From: an uncultured Porphyromonadaceae bacterium
GTDB lineage: Bacteria; Bacteroidota; Bacteroidia; Bacteroidales; Muribaculaceae
NCBI GenBank assembly: GCA_905202215.1
Contig: CAJKRG010000039.1
Location: 1-28,900 of the forward strand
Reading direction: 5' to 3'
DNA length: 28,900 nucleotides
In this document: piece after piece, positions 1 to 7,982 of the stretch
How the letters are laid out: each line of letters starts with the position of its first letter
Position numbering within the stretch: position 1 is the first letter of the stretch
Translations under genes and position numbers: made by a program
The notes under the pieces: model-generated
What the model saw: only the letters and a program-made list of their open reading frames with translations
The model's database searches: none
Told to the model about the DNA's origin: nothing

Positions 1-55
1 ATTTAAGCAAAAATACACCAACCTGTGCTTTCACATATGTTATTAAACAACCTCT
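1..55. mobile_element. End of an insertion element or MITE, cut by the window edge
   Basis: The first 55 bases are the reverse complement of the left end of the complete element at 7612-7948, with one difference in the shared stretch (a G where that copy has a T). The match begins at the terminal AGAGGTTGTTTAATAACATA and continues past the terminal repeat into internal sequence up to the window edge. This is therefore the right-hand end of a second copy, or of a full-length parent element lying before base 1. No transposase is visible inside the window. Confidence 0.75.
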
Positions 56-117
56 TACTATAAACGCTGCTCCGCAGCTCCTTGCCGCTATGCGGCTACA
101 GCCCAACAGCCCAATGT

Positions 118-165
118 CATAACATCATAACTTCATAACATCATAACCTCATAACATCATAGCCT
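118..165. repeat. Short tandem repeat, 16-base unit x3 (8-base sub-period)
   Basis: Three consecutive 16-base units read CATAACATCATAACTT, CATAACATCATAACCT and CATAACATCATAGCCT. Each unit is itself two similar 8-mers. The array ends two bases before the stop codon of the endonuclease gene, just downstream of that gene. It resembles the 7-base arrays at 17633, 20148 and 28201 in being low-complexity, intergenic and adjacent to a gene end. No function is evident. Confidence 0.8.
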
Positions 166-166
166 C

Positions 167-1849
167 CTATCGGATGGCGACTTTGACGGGGGTCGGATGC
201 TGGTCGGTGACTACGAAGAATACGCCGTAGGGCATGTCGATGTCGGTGTTGTTGTCTACGCTGTCGATGAAGCGCACGAGGCGTCCGGCGCTGTCGTAGA
301 CGCGGCAACCGGTCTGCGTGTCGCTGCAGATTATACGCATGATACCGGGGAATGTCTGTATGATGAGCGGCTGTTCGGTCTCCACGCCGCTGATGCCTGC
401 ATGATCCACGAAGATCACGTTCGACATCGGCGAACGGACGTCGAGACGTACGCTCTGTACGGAATACGACTCCTTGTCCGATTCGTTGAAGCCTACGATC
501 TCGAGCGACGTATCCTCGGCCACAAGTTCTTCGACGAACTGCGAGCCGTTGACATAGCGTGTGCGTGTCACCACGAAGTAGTCGATCTCCTCATTTTCGG
601 GAGCTGTCCAGTTGGCTGTGTAGCGGTCCGACTGGATATCGGTAGGATCGGTGGCGGTGCATGCCGACAGCACAGGCACGGGCAGACATTCGCCGCGCAG
701 TATCACCGGACGCGAGCCGCCGGCGTAGCTGAGCAGCAGGGTGGTCTCGTGGGTGCCGGTTTCGGTCGGCGTATAGTTGATGCGGAGCCATGTGCCGTCT
801 TCCGAGCATGCCGCCGAAGCGTCGATATTGCTGTCGGCGGCCTTGAACATGGCCGCATGGGCCTTGTCCTGGCCTATTTTATTGTTGGCGTAGACCGTGA
901 CGCCTATTTTGCCCTGAAGATTGAGGCCGTGCACGAAGAGGAGCGTCGAGGCCGTGTTGCCGAGGGCTACGGGACCGAACTGCAGCTCCATGTCGCGCGA
1001 CGGTGCCAGAAGCTCGGGGTCGCCCTGCGGAGGAATCACTATCTCGCCCGGGCTGAATGTCTCGCCGACCTTGCTGCCCCAGAGGTATTCGGCAAGTTCG
1101 GGCATGTCGATAAAGGGATTACGGTTGTTCTGGAAGCCGAATACAGCCTCGTTGCGGTCGCGTTCCTTCTGGCTCACGGGATCCTCGCGGTGCCATTTCA
1201 TGAGCAGATTGACCGACCAGCCGTTGAGCGTCGGGTAGAGATTCTGGCTTACCATATAGGTATATTTCCAGGTCAGATCCTGATAGCAGGTGGCCATGTA
1301 GAAATAAGTGCGGGCGAAATCGCCCTTGTACTCGTCGTCGGGCTCGAAGACGAGCGCCGCGCCGCCGCCTTGTCCGGCCACCGGATAGCCCACGGCACAG
1401 ATTCCGTTGTCGAATTTAAGGGAGGAGTTGCGGTTTACCTTGCCCAGAGGATAGTTGCTCTTGGCGGTGTTGGCCTTCATTTCGGAGGGGTAGAGATGGT
1501 TGAGGTCTACGTAGGCACCGACTGTCGTCGATCCGCCCCACCAGCTCTTGGGGAAGGAATGTTCGCGGTTGAGGCCGCTGAACGACGGGGCGTAGAGCGG
1601 TATGTCGGAGTACATGTCCCACCACCGGCGCGAGTCGGGGTAGACGTCGGTGGTCTGGAAGTACCGCGGCAGGTCGGAGTATGAGCTGATTCGGGTGAAT
1701 TTGCTGACAATATTGTAGATGGCGGTTTTGAGTTCGCCTTCTTTTTTGCCGTTGAGCGTGGTGTAGTATCCCGCAGGCGCATCGGCCCATACGAGGACGG
1801 CGGCGCAGGCGGCAAGGCAGAATGTGCTGAATCGGTGCGACAGTTTCAT
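167..1849 (-). CDS. Secreted endonuclease I family nuclease with T9SS-like C-terminal domain
   Basis: A 560-residue exported nuclease that should cut DNA (and possibly RNA) non-specifically outside the cytoplasm. Residues 1-23 look like a Sec signal peptide. The endonuclease I (EndA/NucM/Vvn) domain covers about 25-260. It has NREHSFPKSWW at 94-104, which holds the expected general-base His97; a DLNHLYP segment at 115-121; N127 and SNYP at 131-134, where the family has a metal-binding Asn; and NNRNPFID at 241-248. Ig-like and fibronectin-like segments follow at about 270-480. The last ~70 residues (VYDSAGRLV, then PYGVFFVV, ending VKVAIR) resemble a type A T9SS sorting domain. It is a paralog of the protein at 8588-10972. 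No promoter of its own was found, so it may be read through from ald, 112 bases upstream. Confidence 0.88.
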   Translation of the reverse strand: MKLSHRFSTFCLAACAAVLVWADAPAGYYTTLNGKKEGELKTAIYNIVSKFTRISSYSDLPRYFQTTDVYPDSRRWWDMYSDIPLYAPSFSGLNREHSFPKSWWGGSTTVGAYVDLNHLYPSEMKANTAKSNYPLGKVNRNSSLKFDNGICAVGYPVAGQGGGAALVFEPDDEYKGDFARTYFYMATCYQDLTWKYTYMVSQNLYPTLNGWSVNLLMKWHREDPVSQKERDRNEAVFGFQNNRNPFIDMPELAEYLWGSKVGETFSPGEIVIPPQGDPELLAPSRDMELQFGPVALGNTASTLLFVHGLNLQGKIGVTVYANNKIGQDKAHAAMFKAADSNIDASAACSEDGTWLRINYTPTETGTHETTLLLSYAGGSRPVILRGECLPVPVLSACTATDPTDIQSDRYTANWTAPENEEIDYFVVTRTRYVNGSQFVEELVAEDTSLEIVGFNESDKESYSVQSVRLDVRSPMSNVIFVDHAGISGVETEQPLIIQTFPGIMRIICSDTQTGCRVYDSAGRLVRFIDSVDNNTDIDMPYGVFFVVTDQHPTPVKVAIR

Positions 1850-1894
1850 CGAAATGACAGGATTAGAAGGGTTTGAAGGGTTTTTGCAAGGTTT

Positions 1895-1941
1895 AGAAAG
1901 TCAAGATAACGGCCGCGCGCGACTCATTATCCTGACTTTCT
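1895..1941 (-). terminator. Hairpin downstream of ald, possible terminator
   Basis: Arms 1895-1909 and 1927-1941 are 15 bases each and pair with one mismatch around a 17-base loop. It lies 21 bases past the ald stop codon, between ald and the nuclease gene. No T-run follows on the minus strand, so it may weaken rather than end transcription. Confidence 0.5.
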
Positions 1942-1961
1942 ATGTAACGATCGTAATCCGC

Positions 1962-3068
1962 TTAAAGTTCAAGCGGAGTGTATGGTAAATTCCAGGCTTC
2001 GGCGACGGCTTTGAACACGATCTTGCCGTCGACGATGTTCACGCCCGGACGCAGCCCCGGCTCGGCCTTGCAGGCTTCCACCCAGCCTTTGTCGGCCAGA
2101 AGGAGCGCGTAGGGCAGAGTGGCGTTGGTAAGGGCGAGTGTTGAGGTATAGGGCACCGCGCCCGGTATATTGGCCACGGCATAGTGTACGATGCCGTCGA
2201 CGGTGTATACAGGGTCGGAGTGGGTGGTCGGGTGCGATGTCTCGAAGCAGCCGCCCTGGTCGATGGCTACGTCGACGAGCACTGTGCCGGGACGCATCTG
2301 GCCGAGCATGTCGGCGGTGACGAGGTGCGGGGCCTTGGCGCCGGGAATGAGCACGGAGCCTATCACGAGGTCGGTCGTCGGAAGTTCCTGCTCGATGTTG
2401 TGGCGCGACGAGTAGAGGGTCTTGACATTGCGGGGCATTGTCTCGGCCACATGGCGCAGGGTCGGCAGAGATATGTCGGTGATGGTCACGTCGGCGCCCA
2501 GACCGGCAGCCATGAGGGCCGCGTTGCGTCCCACGACGCCTGCGCCGAGCACGAGTACCTTTGCCGGTTTCACTCCCGGCACGCCGCCGAGCAGAATGCC
2601 GCGGCCGCCCTGGGGTTTCTCAAGGAAACGCGCGCCTTCCTGCACCGACATGCGGCCGGCGACCTCGCTCATGGGGATAAGAAGAGGCAGACCGCCCTGG
2701 CGCCCTGTGACGGTCTCGTAGGCGATACATGTGGCGCCCGATGCCATCATGGCTTCGGTGAGGGCGAGGTCACATGCGAAGTGGAAGTAGGTGAACAGGA
2801 GCTGGCCTTTCTTCACGAGCTTGTATTCAGGCTCGATAGGCTCCTTGACCTTGATGATCATTTCGGCGATGGCATATACCTCGTCGATGGTGGGGAGAAT
2901 GATGGCGCCGGCCGCGGTATACTCGCTGTCGGCGAAGCCGCTGCCTTCTCCGGCTGTGTGCTGCACATAGACTGTATGGCCGTGGGCCACAAGCTCGCGG
3001 ACGCCCGCGGGGGTCATGCCCACGCGGTTCTCGTTGTTTTTGATTTCCTTGGGAATTCCGATAATCAT
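1962..3068 (-). CDS. ald: Alanine dehydrogenase
   Basis: NAD-dependent L-alanine dehydrogenase (EC 1.4.1.1), which interconverts L-alanine with pyruvate, ammonia and NADH in the cytoplasm. The product is 368 residues, the family's usual size. The start is the ATG of MIIGIPKEIK, the canonical N-terminus; the open frame runs upstream to 3698, but that extension overlaps the divergent gene at 3210 and has no family resemblance. Visible catalytic positions are R15 (ENRVG), K75 (KVKEP) and H96 (YFHFA), matching the substrate-binding Arg, Lys and His of the family. The Rossmann motif VLGAGVVGRNAA is near residues 168-180. A TATCTTTG -7 box lies 33 bases upstream. Confidence 0.96.
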   Translation of the reverse strand: MIIGIPKEIKNNENRVGMTPAGVRELVAHGHTVYVQHTAGEGSGFADSEYTAAGAIILPTIDEVYAIAEMIIKVKEPIEPEYKLVKKGQLLFTYFHFACDLALTEAMMASGATCIAYETVTGRQGGLPLLIPMSEVAGRMSVQEGARFLEKPQGGRGILLGGVPGVKPAKVLVLGAGVVGRNAALMAAGLGADVTITDISLPTLRHVAETMPRNVKTLYSSRHNIEQELPTTDLVIGSVLIPGAKAPHLVTADMLGQMRPGTVLVDVAIDQGGCFETSHPTTHSDPVYTVDGIVHYAVANIPGAVPYTSTLALTNATLPYALLLADKGWVEACKAEPGLRPGVNIVDGKIVFKAVAEAWNLPYTPLEL

Positions 3069-3100
3069 GGTGTCAGATAGTGTTTTATGGTTGTCCGCGT

Positions 3101-3108
3101 CAAAGATA
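3101..3108 (-). promoter_or_regulatory. Probable -7 box of the ald promoter
   Basis: The minus strand reads TATCTTTG, matching the Bacteroidetes -7 consensus TAnnTTTG, 33 bases before the ald ATG. No TTTG is present 19-21 bases further upstream, so the assignment rests on one element. Confidence 0.45.
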
Positions 3109-3209
3109 TGGATTTTTCCGGGATATAATGGCGTTTTTTTTGCTGTTTTTTTGGCCACAATCAGAAAAAATGCTCCGAATTTGTTTATCAGTAAAAAACG
3201 CACTGTGAT

Positions 3210-3554
3210 ATGAAACGCGAAGAATTTTTCGAGTATATAGTGAGCGCCGTCGGGCAGTATCTCAACAATCCGTCGGCTTATGACGGCGATCCGCAGATAC
3301 GTGTCAACCCCGCCGATCTCGCCATCGACATGGTGAACGGAAGTGATCTCCTCAAGGCAATCGAGTATTCCGACGAGGCGGTCGAGGCTGCAGCCGGTGT
3401 GGAGGGCGACGCCTCCGAGAGCGCCACAGATTATCAGGCTTCCCGGGACCCCGAGTTCTATCCCCTCCGCAGTCTGATCGCTGTGAGACCCGACGGCACG
3501 CGAGAGGTCGACCGTAAGGCTGTCGAAGCCCTCGTCGGCAATTATTTCAGGTAG
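3210..3554 (+). CDS. Conserved-looking hypothetical protein, 114 aa
   Basis: I do not recognise this protein. It is 114 residues, acidic, with no signal peptide or membrane segment, so it is probably cytosolic. It starts MKREEFFEYIVSAVGQYL, predicted helical, followed by an Asp/Ala/Glu-rich middle (about 60-85) and a C-terminal helix. Its codon use resembles that of its neighbours and no longer frame competes with it, which supports a real gene. It is divergent from ald (141 bases between starts) and convergent with the phosphopantetheinyl transferase gene, whose last 13 bases it overlaps tail to tail. An imperfect promoter (TTTG, 22 bases, CGAATTTG) may lie about 30 bases upstream. Confidence 0.7.
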   Translation: MKREEFFEYIVSAVGQYLNNPSAYDGDPQIRVNPADLAIDMVNGSDLLKAIEYSDEAVEAAAGVEGDASESATDYQASRDPEFYPLRSLIAVRPDGTREVDRKAVEALVGNYFR

Positions 3555-4084
3555 ACCAGCGACAAGACTTCCTCGCCTGTCGGGCCGCAGAAGGCTATTG
3601 TCAGTTTCCGGCCTCCCGCATATACTTCCGAGCCTTCTGCCGGCGGGAGAGGAAGCGATATGTCGTGCCGGAAATCGAGGCCCGGCATTCCCGCGCATTT
3701 GTAGGCGGCTTCCTTAAGCGTCCAGGCCCGGGCAAGGCCCTGGAGCGAAGCGCCGTATGCGGCCATCTCCGTTTCCGAAAGCACTCTCGGCGCCACCCGC
3801 TGCAGCTGGGGACGTTCCTCCTCGATGTCTATGCCGACGGCTCTGCCGAGGCGGTCTATGGCAATCGCCGCCGTCGTGCGCGAGTGACTCACCGATATGC
3901 TATCCTGGCGCCCTTCGAGACGCGGGGCGCCCCATTCGTCGTGGGCTATCACGGCCTCATCGCCGAACAGTCCGCGCACCATTTCTCCTACGGCCGCACG
4001 TTCGCGCTCGTGCCGCGGCTGTTCGCCTTCCGGCACGGGGGCGAGGTATACCTCTATGCTGTCGTAAACGATAAACGGACGCAT
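3542..4084 (-). CDS. 4'-phosphopantetheinyl transferase (Sfp type)
   Basis: Transfers the phosphopantetheine arm of CoA to a serine of acyl or peptidyl carrier proteins, with Mg2+. The product is 180 residues. Family motifs are SVSHS at 64-68, VGIDIEEE at 83-90 with the metal-binding Asp86, and W121-x-x-K124-E125-x-x-x-K129, the WxxKExxxK signature. The chosen start is MRPFIVYDS, 8 bases after the gldD stop; the open frame runs upstream into gldD but that part has no family similarity. It is the last gene of a gldE-gldD-PPTase unit, an arrangement I recall from other Bacteroidetes. The carrier protein it serves is not in this window. Its 3' end overlaps the convergent 114-aa gene by 13 bases. 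Confidence 0.92.
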   Translation of the reverse strand: MRPFIVYDSIEVYLAPVPEGEQPRHERERAAVGEMVRGLFGDEAVIAHDEWGAPRLEGRQDSISVSHSRTTAAIAIDRLGRAVGIDIEEERPQLQRVAPRVLSETEMAAYGASLQGLARAWTLKEAAYKCAGMPGLDFRHDISLPLPPAEGSEVYAGGRKLTIAFCGPTGEEVLSLVYLK

Positions 4085-4092
4085 TCGTAATC

Positions 4093-4656
4093 TTATCGCA
4101 GAGATCTCAGAAGAATTTCGGCATCGGCGGCAAGGGCCCGCACCGTAGGCGCCATCGAATCGGCCGGCTCCAAAGGCCCGTCTATGGCCGCGGCGCCGCT
4201 CACGAAGCATCCGTCGGAGCGATATGCCATGAACTGTACCGGAGTCGGCCCTCCGTCGAGACTCGTCAGCGTGCGGCAGACGAATCCGGCTCCGTTCTCG
4301 AACTCCGAGGCCGTTCCGGTGCGTTCGCCGAGATTGAGTATTATGCGTTGCTCGCGGTTGGCGATGGCCTCTTCGGCCTCTTTTCCTGAGGCGAGACGCC
4401 GCACGGTCACATGCATCGTCGCCCGGTAGCGCGGATAGGCGATGTCGAGCCAGCCTTCGCGGGGCATTGCCGTGTCGGCGTCGGCCTTGATGTCGAATGC
4501 CACGCCCCCTATGCGGGCCGTCACTGTCGAATCGGCGTAAAGTTCCAGTCGCGGATAGGCCGTGCGGCGCGGCACGGTATTGTCGTCATTATGGCCGCAG
4601 CCCGCTGCTATGACGACCATAATGACCATGACGGCAATTTCGACGCCTCGTCTCAT
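4093..4656 (-). CDS. gldD: GldD-like lipoprotein
   Basis: A 187-residue predicted lipoprotein. The N-terminus has a hydrophobic stretch ending in AAGC (Cys at about 20), a lipobox, so it should be anchored in the envelope. The body contains the segment WLDIAYPRYRATMHVTV, similar to the W-x-I-x-x-P-x-Y-x-A-x-x-H core of gliding motility lipoprotein GldD. The identification is strengthened by gldE directly upstream with a 4-base ATGA overlap, the usual gldE-gldD pairing. GldD was named from Flavobacterium gliding mutants but homologs occur in non-gliding Bacteroidales, so gliding should not be inferred. Its molecular activity is unknown. Confidence 0.85.
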   Translation of the reverse strand: MRRGVEIAVMVIMVVIAAGCGHNDDNTVPRRTAYPRLELYADSTVTARIGGVAFDIKADADTAMPREGWLDIAYPRYRATMHVTVRRLASGKEAEEAIANREQRIILNLGERTGTASEFENGAGFVCRTLTSLDGGPTPVQFMAYRSDGCFVSGAAAIDGPLEPADSMAPTVRALAADAEILLRSLR

Positions 4657-6005
4657 GCCTGCTCTGGCGGCATGACCATGACGCGCACTTCGGCGATTCG
4701 GTGGTCGGTTATTTCGAGAATCAGGAAGCGGCAGCGGCCGTAGACCAGCGGTTCCTTGTCTTTGGGGAAGTCGCCCTTGATGTTGAGCAGCATTCCGGCG
4801 AGAGTCTCGGAGTCTTCGGTCACATCCTTGTAGTCTTCCTCGTCGAGGTCGGTTATGCGGAAGAAGTCGGTGAGCGGAGTGCGGCCTTCGAATACGAATG
4901 TATTGTCGCGCAGACGCTTGAACGTATGCTCCGGCTCGTCGTATTCGTCGTCGATGTCGCCGACAATCTCTTCGAGAACATCTTCAAGCGTCACCACGCC
5001 CTGTGTGCCGCCGAATTCGTCGACCACTATGGCCATATGCAGCTTGAGCTTGCGGAAATCCTCCAGGAGATCGTCGATCATGCGCGATTCAGGCACGAAA
5101 TATGCCTTGCGGAGCAGATTCTGCCAGCGGAAATCGGCAGGCGCCTCTTTGCCGATATAGGGGAGCAGGTCGCGTGAATAAAGTATGCCCTTGATCTCGT
5201 CCTGACTGCCTTCATAGGCCGGCAGACGCGAGTAGCCGCTGTCGAGAACGACCTTCATCACTTCGTCGAAAGTCAGGCTCATGTCGAGGTCGGTGATGTC
5301 GACGCGCGGCGTCATGATCTCCGAGGCCGTCGTGTCGCCGAATTTGAGTATGCCTTCAAGCATTTCCTTGTCGTCGCCGCTGGCGCCTTCGGTGATCTCG
5401 AGCGCGCGCGAAAGCTCGTCGGTACTGATGTCGTGTGCCTGCTTGGTCACCACGCGGTTCACGAAAGTGCCCGATTTCATCAGCAGACGCGCCGGAGCGC
5501 CGAGTGTGCGGTATGCGAACGTCAGCCCGGGAAGCGCGAACTTGGCCCAGGTCACCGGATAGTTGTTGGCATACAGCTTTGGCAGGATTTCGCCGAAAAG
5601 CAGGATCAAGAATGTGAGGATTACCGTCTGAAGCACGAAGCTAAGTACCGGACTCATGCCCGCGAATACGGGCCCGAGGGCGAAGTTGCACAGCACTACT
5701 ATGGTGACGTTCACCAGATTGTTGGCGATCAGTATTGTCGCCAGCAGGCGCTGCGGGTCAGAAAGAAGTTTGCGTATTCCGGCTCCCTTGGGTGTTTCGT
5801 CGAGCTCGTCGCACTGCGCTTCGGTGAGGGAAAAATAGGAAATCTCGCTCCCGCTCACGAAACCCGAGAAAAACAGGCACAATACGGCTATGACAAGAGC
5901 CACGATCTGGCCCGCTCCGAACGACGGAGCGGCCACGGCGATGTCGAGAAGCATGTTGAAACCGGATAAAAGCGGCTCTGTGGCCGGCAAAGGATCTATG
6001 TCCAA
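4653..6005 (-). CDS. gldE: GldE-like membrane protein (CNNM/CBS/CorC_HlyC)
   Basis: A 450-residue membrane protein of the hemolysin C/CorC superfamily. Residues 30-190 form a CNNM domain with several hydrophobic segments (LVIAVLCLFFSGFVSGSE near the start, further ones around 95-160). Paired CBS domains cover about 205-335 (ITDLDMSLTFDEVM, then MIDDLLEDFR and VVDEFGGTQGVVTLEDVLEE), and a CorC_HlyC transporter-associated domain covers about 350-440. The context with gldD identifies it as the gliding-associated GldE paralog rather than a generic CorC. The CBS domains suggest adenine-nucleotide sensing and the CNNM family suggests ion transport; both are family inferences. A complete promoter lies at 6055-6086. 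Confidence 0.9.
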   Translation of the reverse strand: MDIDPLPATEPLLSGFNMLLDIAVAAPSFGAGQIVALVIAVLCLFFSGFVSGSEISYFSLTEAQCDELDETPKGAGIRKLLSDPQRLLATILIANNLVNVTIVVLCNFALGPVFAGMSPVLSFVLQTVILTFLILLFGEILPKLYANNYPVTWAKFALPGLTFAYRTLGAPARLLMKSGTFVNRVVTKQAHDISTDELSRALEITEGASGDDKEMLEGILKFGDTTASEIMTPRVDITDLDMSLTFDEVMKVVLDSGYSRLPAYEGSQDEIKGILYSRDLLPYIGKEAPADFRWQNLLRKAYFVPESRMIDDLLEDFRKLKLHMAIVVDEFGGTQGVVTLEDVLEEIVGDIDDEYDEPEHTFKRLRDNTFVFEGRTPLTDFFRITDLDEEDYKDVTEDSETLAGMLLNIKGDFPKDKEPLVYGRCRFLILEITDHRIAEVRVMVMPPEQA

Positions 6006-6054
6006 AATATCGTTGATTTGGTTAATACTTATGTGATGCTTCGAAAAGCGTCCG

Positions 6055-6086
6055 CAAACTTACTCAAAATCCCGCTCATATCCAAA
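6055..6086 (-). promoter_or_regulatory. Promoter of the gldE-gldD-PPTase operon
   Basis: On the minus strand, TTTG (6083-6086) is followed after exactly 20 bases by TAAGTTTG (6055-6062). This fits the Bacteroidetes primary sigma factor pattern TTTG, 19-21 bases, TAnnTTTG. It leaves a leader of roughly 45 bases before the gldE ATG. Confidence 0.75.
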
Positions 6087-6151
6087 TTTTCAGTCCCTTC
6101 ACTCCCCGACATTCACTATCTGCACTACGAAAGCGCCGATATAGAGGGTGC

Positions 6152-7489
6152 TCAGGGGGTGTCTTTGATTTCGATCACGATCCGGCGACAGGAGACAAGC
6201 GCCGGGGTGCCATTGTCCCTGACGCTAAGAATCAGATGCAGTTCCCCTGGAGGAGTGTTGTCCCGTATTTTTATATGGCATTTATCGGATTTGTTGTCGC
6301 CGGTGATATTTCCGACGGGAATATTCAGGCCTGCTTCGGGATATACCTCCCAGAGAAAGCTGATATTGTTTTTGTCAGGATCTTTTGTCCGCGAGGCATC
6401 CAGATGTATTTCGTCGCCGCCCCCGCCTGTAATTCTCAAAGGTACCGACCGCGAATCGCCGTTTATGTTTATCACCGGTGCATGATTGGCCCGTTTATAG
6501 TCGGGAGTCGAGGCCCATATCATACGTGCGGCAAAATCATTCCATATGCAGTCGCTCCATTTTCTGATGCTTTCCGTGCCTTCGGCAGAACTGCCGAACA
6601 TGTAGTAGTCCATATACTGTGTTTCGTCCATGCCGTTGCGGCTCACCCAGTCCATTGCCGGAATGTTTTTGTGTTTCATGGCATCGAAGCGTCCGCCCCA
6701 GCCTCCATAACTCACATTTTCGGGATCGTTGAGCCCGTTGGCGAGGAGATATAGAAAAGATGGCGAATCGCCTTCGAACGCCCATATCCTGTCGGGATAA
6801 AAGGCCCCTAAGGGCAGAACCGACTGAATGTTCTCTCTAATCCATTCGTCATCTTTCTGCCATCCGTATACATCGCGGTTCCTTATATAAAAAATATCGG
6901 GATAATTTTTTGCTATCCAGGCTCCGGCATCATCCTGACCCAATACGTCGTATACACGCAGTTTTTTCAGAAATGCAGCGGTCTCTTCGTCCGTACGGCT
7001 TTGTTCCACTTTCTGTATCGCCTGGGCCAGCGTGTTCATGCCGCCCCAGGCCAGTATCCAGAGCGGGCGCTCGTCGTCGCGGTCAGCCAGCCTGACAATC
7101 AGTTCCGACCCCGGCGAATCTTTCCCGTGTCCTGTTCCGGCCATACCGGCTTGCGACTGCCCCCTCATAGTGACGGATTTAAGGAATTCAGGAGTGGGGA
7201 ATCCTTTGGCATGGCGTTTCAGATTGGCATATGCCTCGCCATAGGCGTCAAGTAAATTCAGTATATGTTCTGTTTTGTCTGCGTCGGTGACCCATACCTG
7301 AGAACTTATGATTCCTTCGATGTCGATAAGATCCGAGCTGACCAGAAGGTGGATCAGCGACTGTCGGTCGTCCGGATCCGCTCCTCCGAGATCTGTGGTT
7401 ATGACGGCGCGGCACTTGTCTTTTCCGTGATCTCTGGCATATATCGGCACATAAATCAGGCATATGATAAGAAAGACTATAAGTTTCAT
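6152..7489 (-). CDS. Secreted DUF1593 (Sde182 nucleoside hydrolase-like) protein
   Basis: A 445-residue exported protein. Residues 1-18 are a signal peptide (MKLIVFLIICLIYVPIYA). The nucleoside hydrolase-like domain covers about 25-330 and begins with VITTDLGGADPDDRQSL, an Asp cluster like the calcium- and ribose-binding loop of nucleoside hydrolases. A smaller beta-rich domain (about 340-445), starting near HAPVININGD, matches the C-terminal domain of the Sde182/DUF1593 family, described as cellulose-binding-protein related. I infer a periplasmic or surface glycan-related hydrolase; the substrate cannot be read from sequence. It is divergent from the rhamnosidase remnant and visibly richer in A+T than the housekeeping genes. 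It may be what survives of a glycan-use locus. No terminator is evident after it. Confidence 0.85.
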   Translation of the reverse strand: MKLIVFLIICLIYVPIYARDHGKDKCRAVITTDLGGADPDDRQSLIHLLVSSDLIDIEGIISSQVWVTDADKTEHILNLLDAYGEAYANLKRHAKGFPTPEFLKSVTMRGQSQAGMAGTGHGKDSPGSELIVRLADRDDERPLWILAWGGMNTLAQAIQKVEQSRTDEETAAFLKKLRVYDVLGQDDAGAWIAKNYPDIFYIRNRDVYGWQKDDEWIRENIQSVLPLGAFYPDRIWAFEGDSPSFLYLLANGLNDPENVSYGGWGGRFDAMKHKNIPAMDWVSRNGMDETQYMDYYMFGSSAEGTESIRKWSDCIWNDFAARMIWASTPDYKRANHAPVININGDSRSVPLRITGGGGDEIHLDASRTKDPDKNNISFLWEVYPEAGLNIPVGNITGDNKSDKCHIKIRDNTPPGELHLILSVRDNGTPALVSCRRIVIEIKDTP

Positions 7490-7512
7490 TTTATCATTTC
7501 TAAAATATAATG

Positions 7513-7520
7513 CAAAGATA
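7513..7520 (-). promoter_or_regulatory. Possible -7 box for the DUF1593 gene
   Basis: TATCTTTG on the minus strand, 23 bases before the ATG, fits TAnnTTTG. No TTTG stands at the right distance upstream. The region between here and the element at 7612 also holds a run of eight G (7583-7590). Confidence 0.4.
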
Positions 7521-7611
7521 GCGGTTTTTAATAAACCCTAACGGATTCTGGGACACATTTGGCAGAGGAATTGACATGTGCAGGGGGGGGATGACGATAT
7601 TTGCATATATA

Positions 7612-7948
7612 AGAGGTTGTTTAATAACATATGTGAAATCACAGGTTGGTGTATTTTTGCTTAAATTGCACATTATGAAGAGGGAACATAGCGGTGGCTA
7701 TGTGACCGATGAGTGATGGGCAAGTTAACAAAAAGACGCCAAGACTGCACTAATGTTAAAAACGCCTCATCAAAATCTTCTTAAAAAACACTGTCAGCAT
7801 GAAAACAAAGGCTTCGCCTCCAAAAATTCGGAGTGTCTTTATCTCTTCGACTCAGTCACATAGCCACCGCTATGCTCCTTCTTCTCAGATATAAATCCAT
7901 TTCCGACTTTTTGGCCTGTGTTTTCACATATGTTATTAAACAACCTCT
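7612..7948. mobile_element. MITE-like non-autonomous insertion element
   Basis: A 337-base element with 34-base terminal inverted repeats (7612-7645 and 7915-7948) that differ at one position. The left terminal sequence is AGAGGTTGTTTAATAACATA. A second, nested inverted repeat of 20 identical bases (7687-7706 and 7855-7874) surrounds the centre, and each arm is itself a small hairpin (CATAGC and GCTATG). If the terminus is taken as GAGG, a TAA triplet flanks both sides and could be a 3-base target duplication. No transposase fits inside, so it would depend on an enzyme elsewhere or is an internally deleted insertion sequence. Bases 1-55 hold the end of another copy. I cannot assign an IS family. 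Confidence 0.75.
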
Positions 7949-7982
7949 AATTTTGACAAACCTTAATCGATATTATTAGAAT

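Noticed and set aside
197..1684. 495-codon plus-strand frame opposite the first nuclease
   Set aside because: Antisense to a protein with clear domains. The product is His/Val/Glu-rich with no family resemblance, a typical shadow frame in G+C-rich coding DNA.
2184..3080. 298-codon plus-strand frame opposite ald
   Set aside because: Fully antisense to alanine dehydrogenase, with no recognisable motif.
3069..3698. Upstream extension of ald
   Set aside because: The extra ~210 residues have no family similarity and cross a divergent gene; MIIGIPKEIK is the standard start.
7583..7590. Run of eight G as a phase-variation tract
   Set aside because: It is not within a coding frame nor between a promoter -33 and -7 box that I can identify.
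7750..7893. Small open frames inside the MITE-like element (for example a ~31-codon frame from 7800)
   Set aside because: They lie within the element's inverted repeats, have no start signals and show no domain; most likely non-coding.
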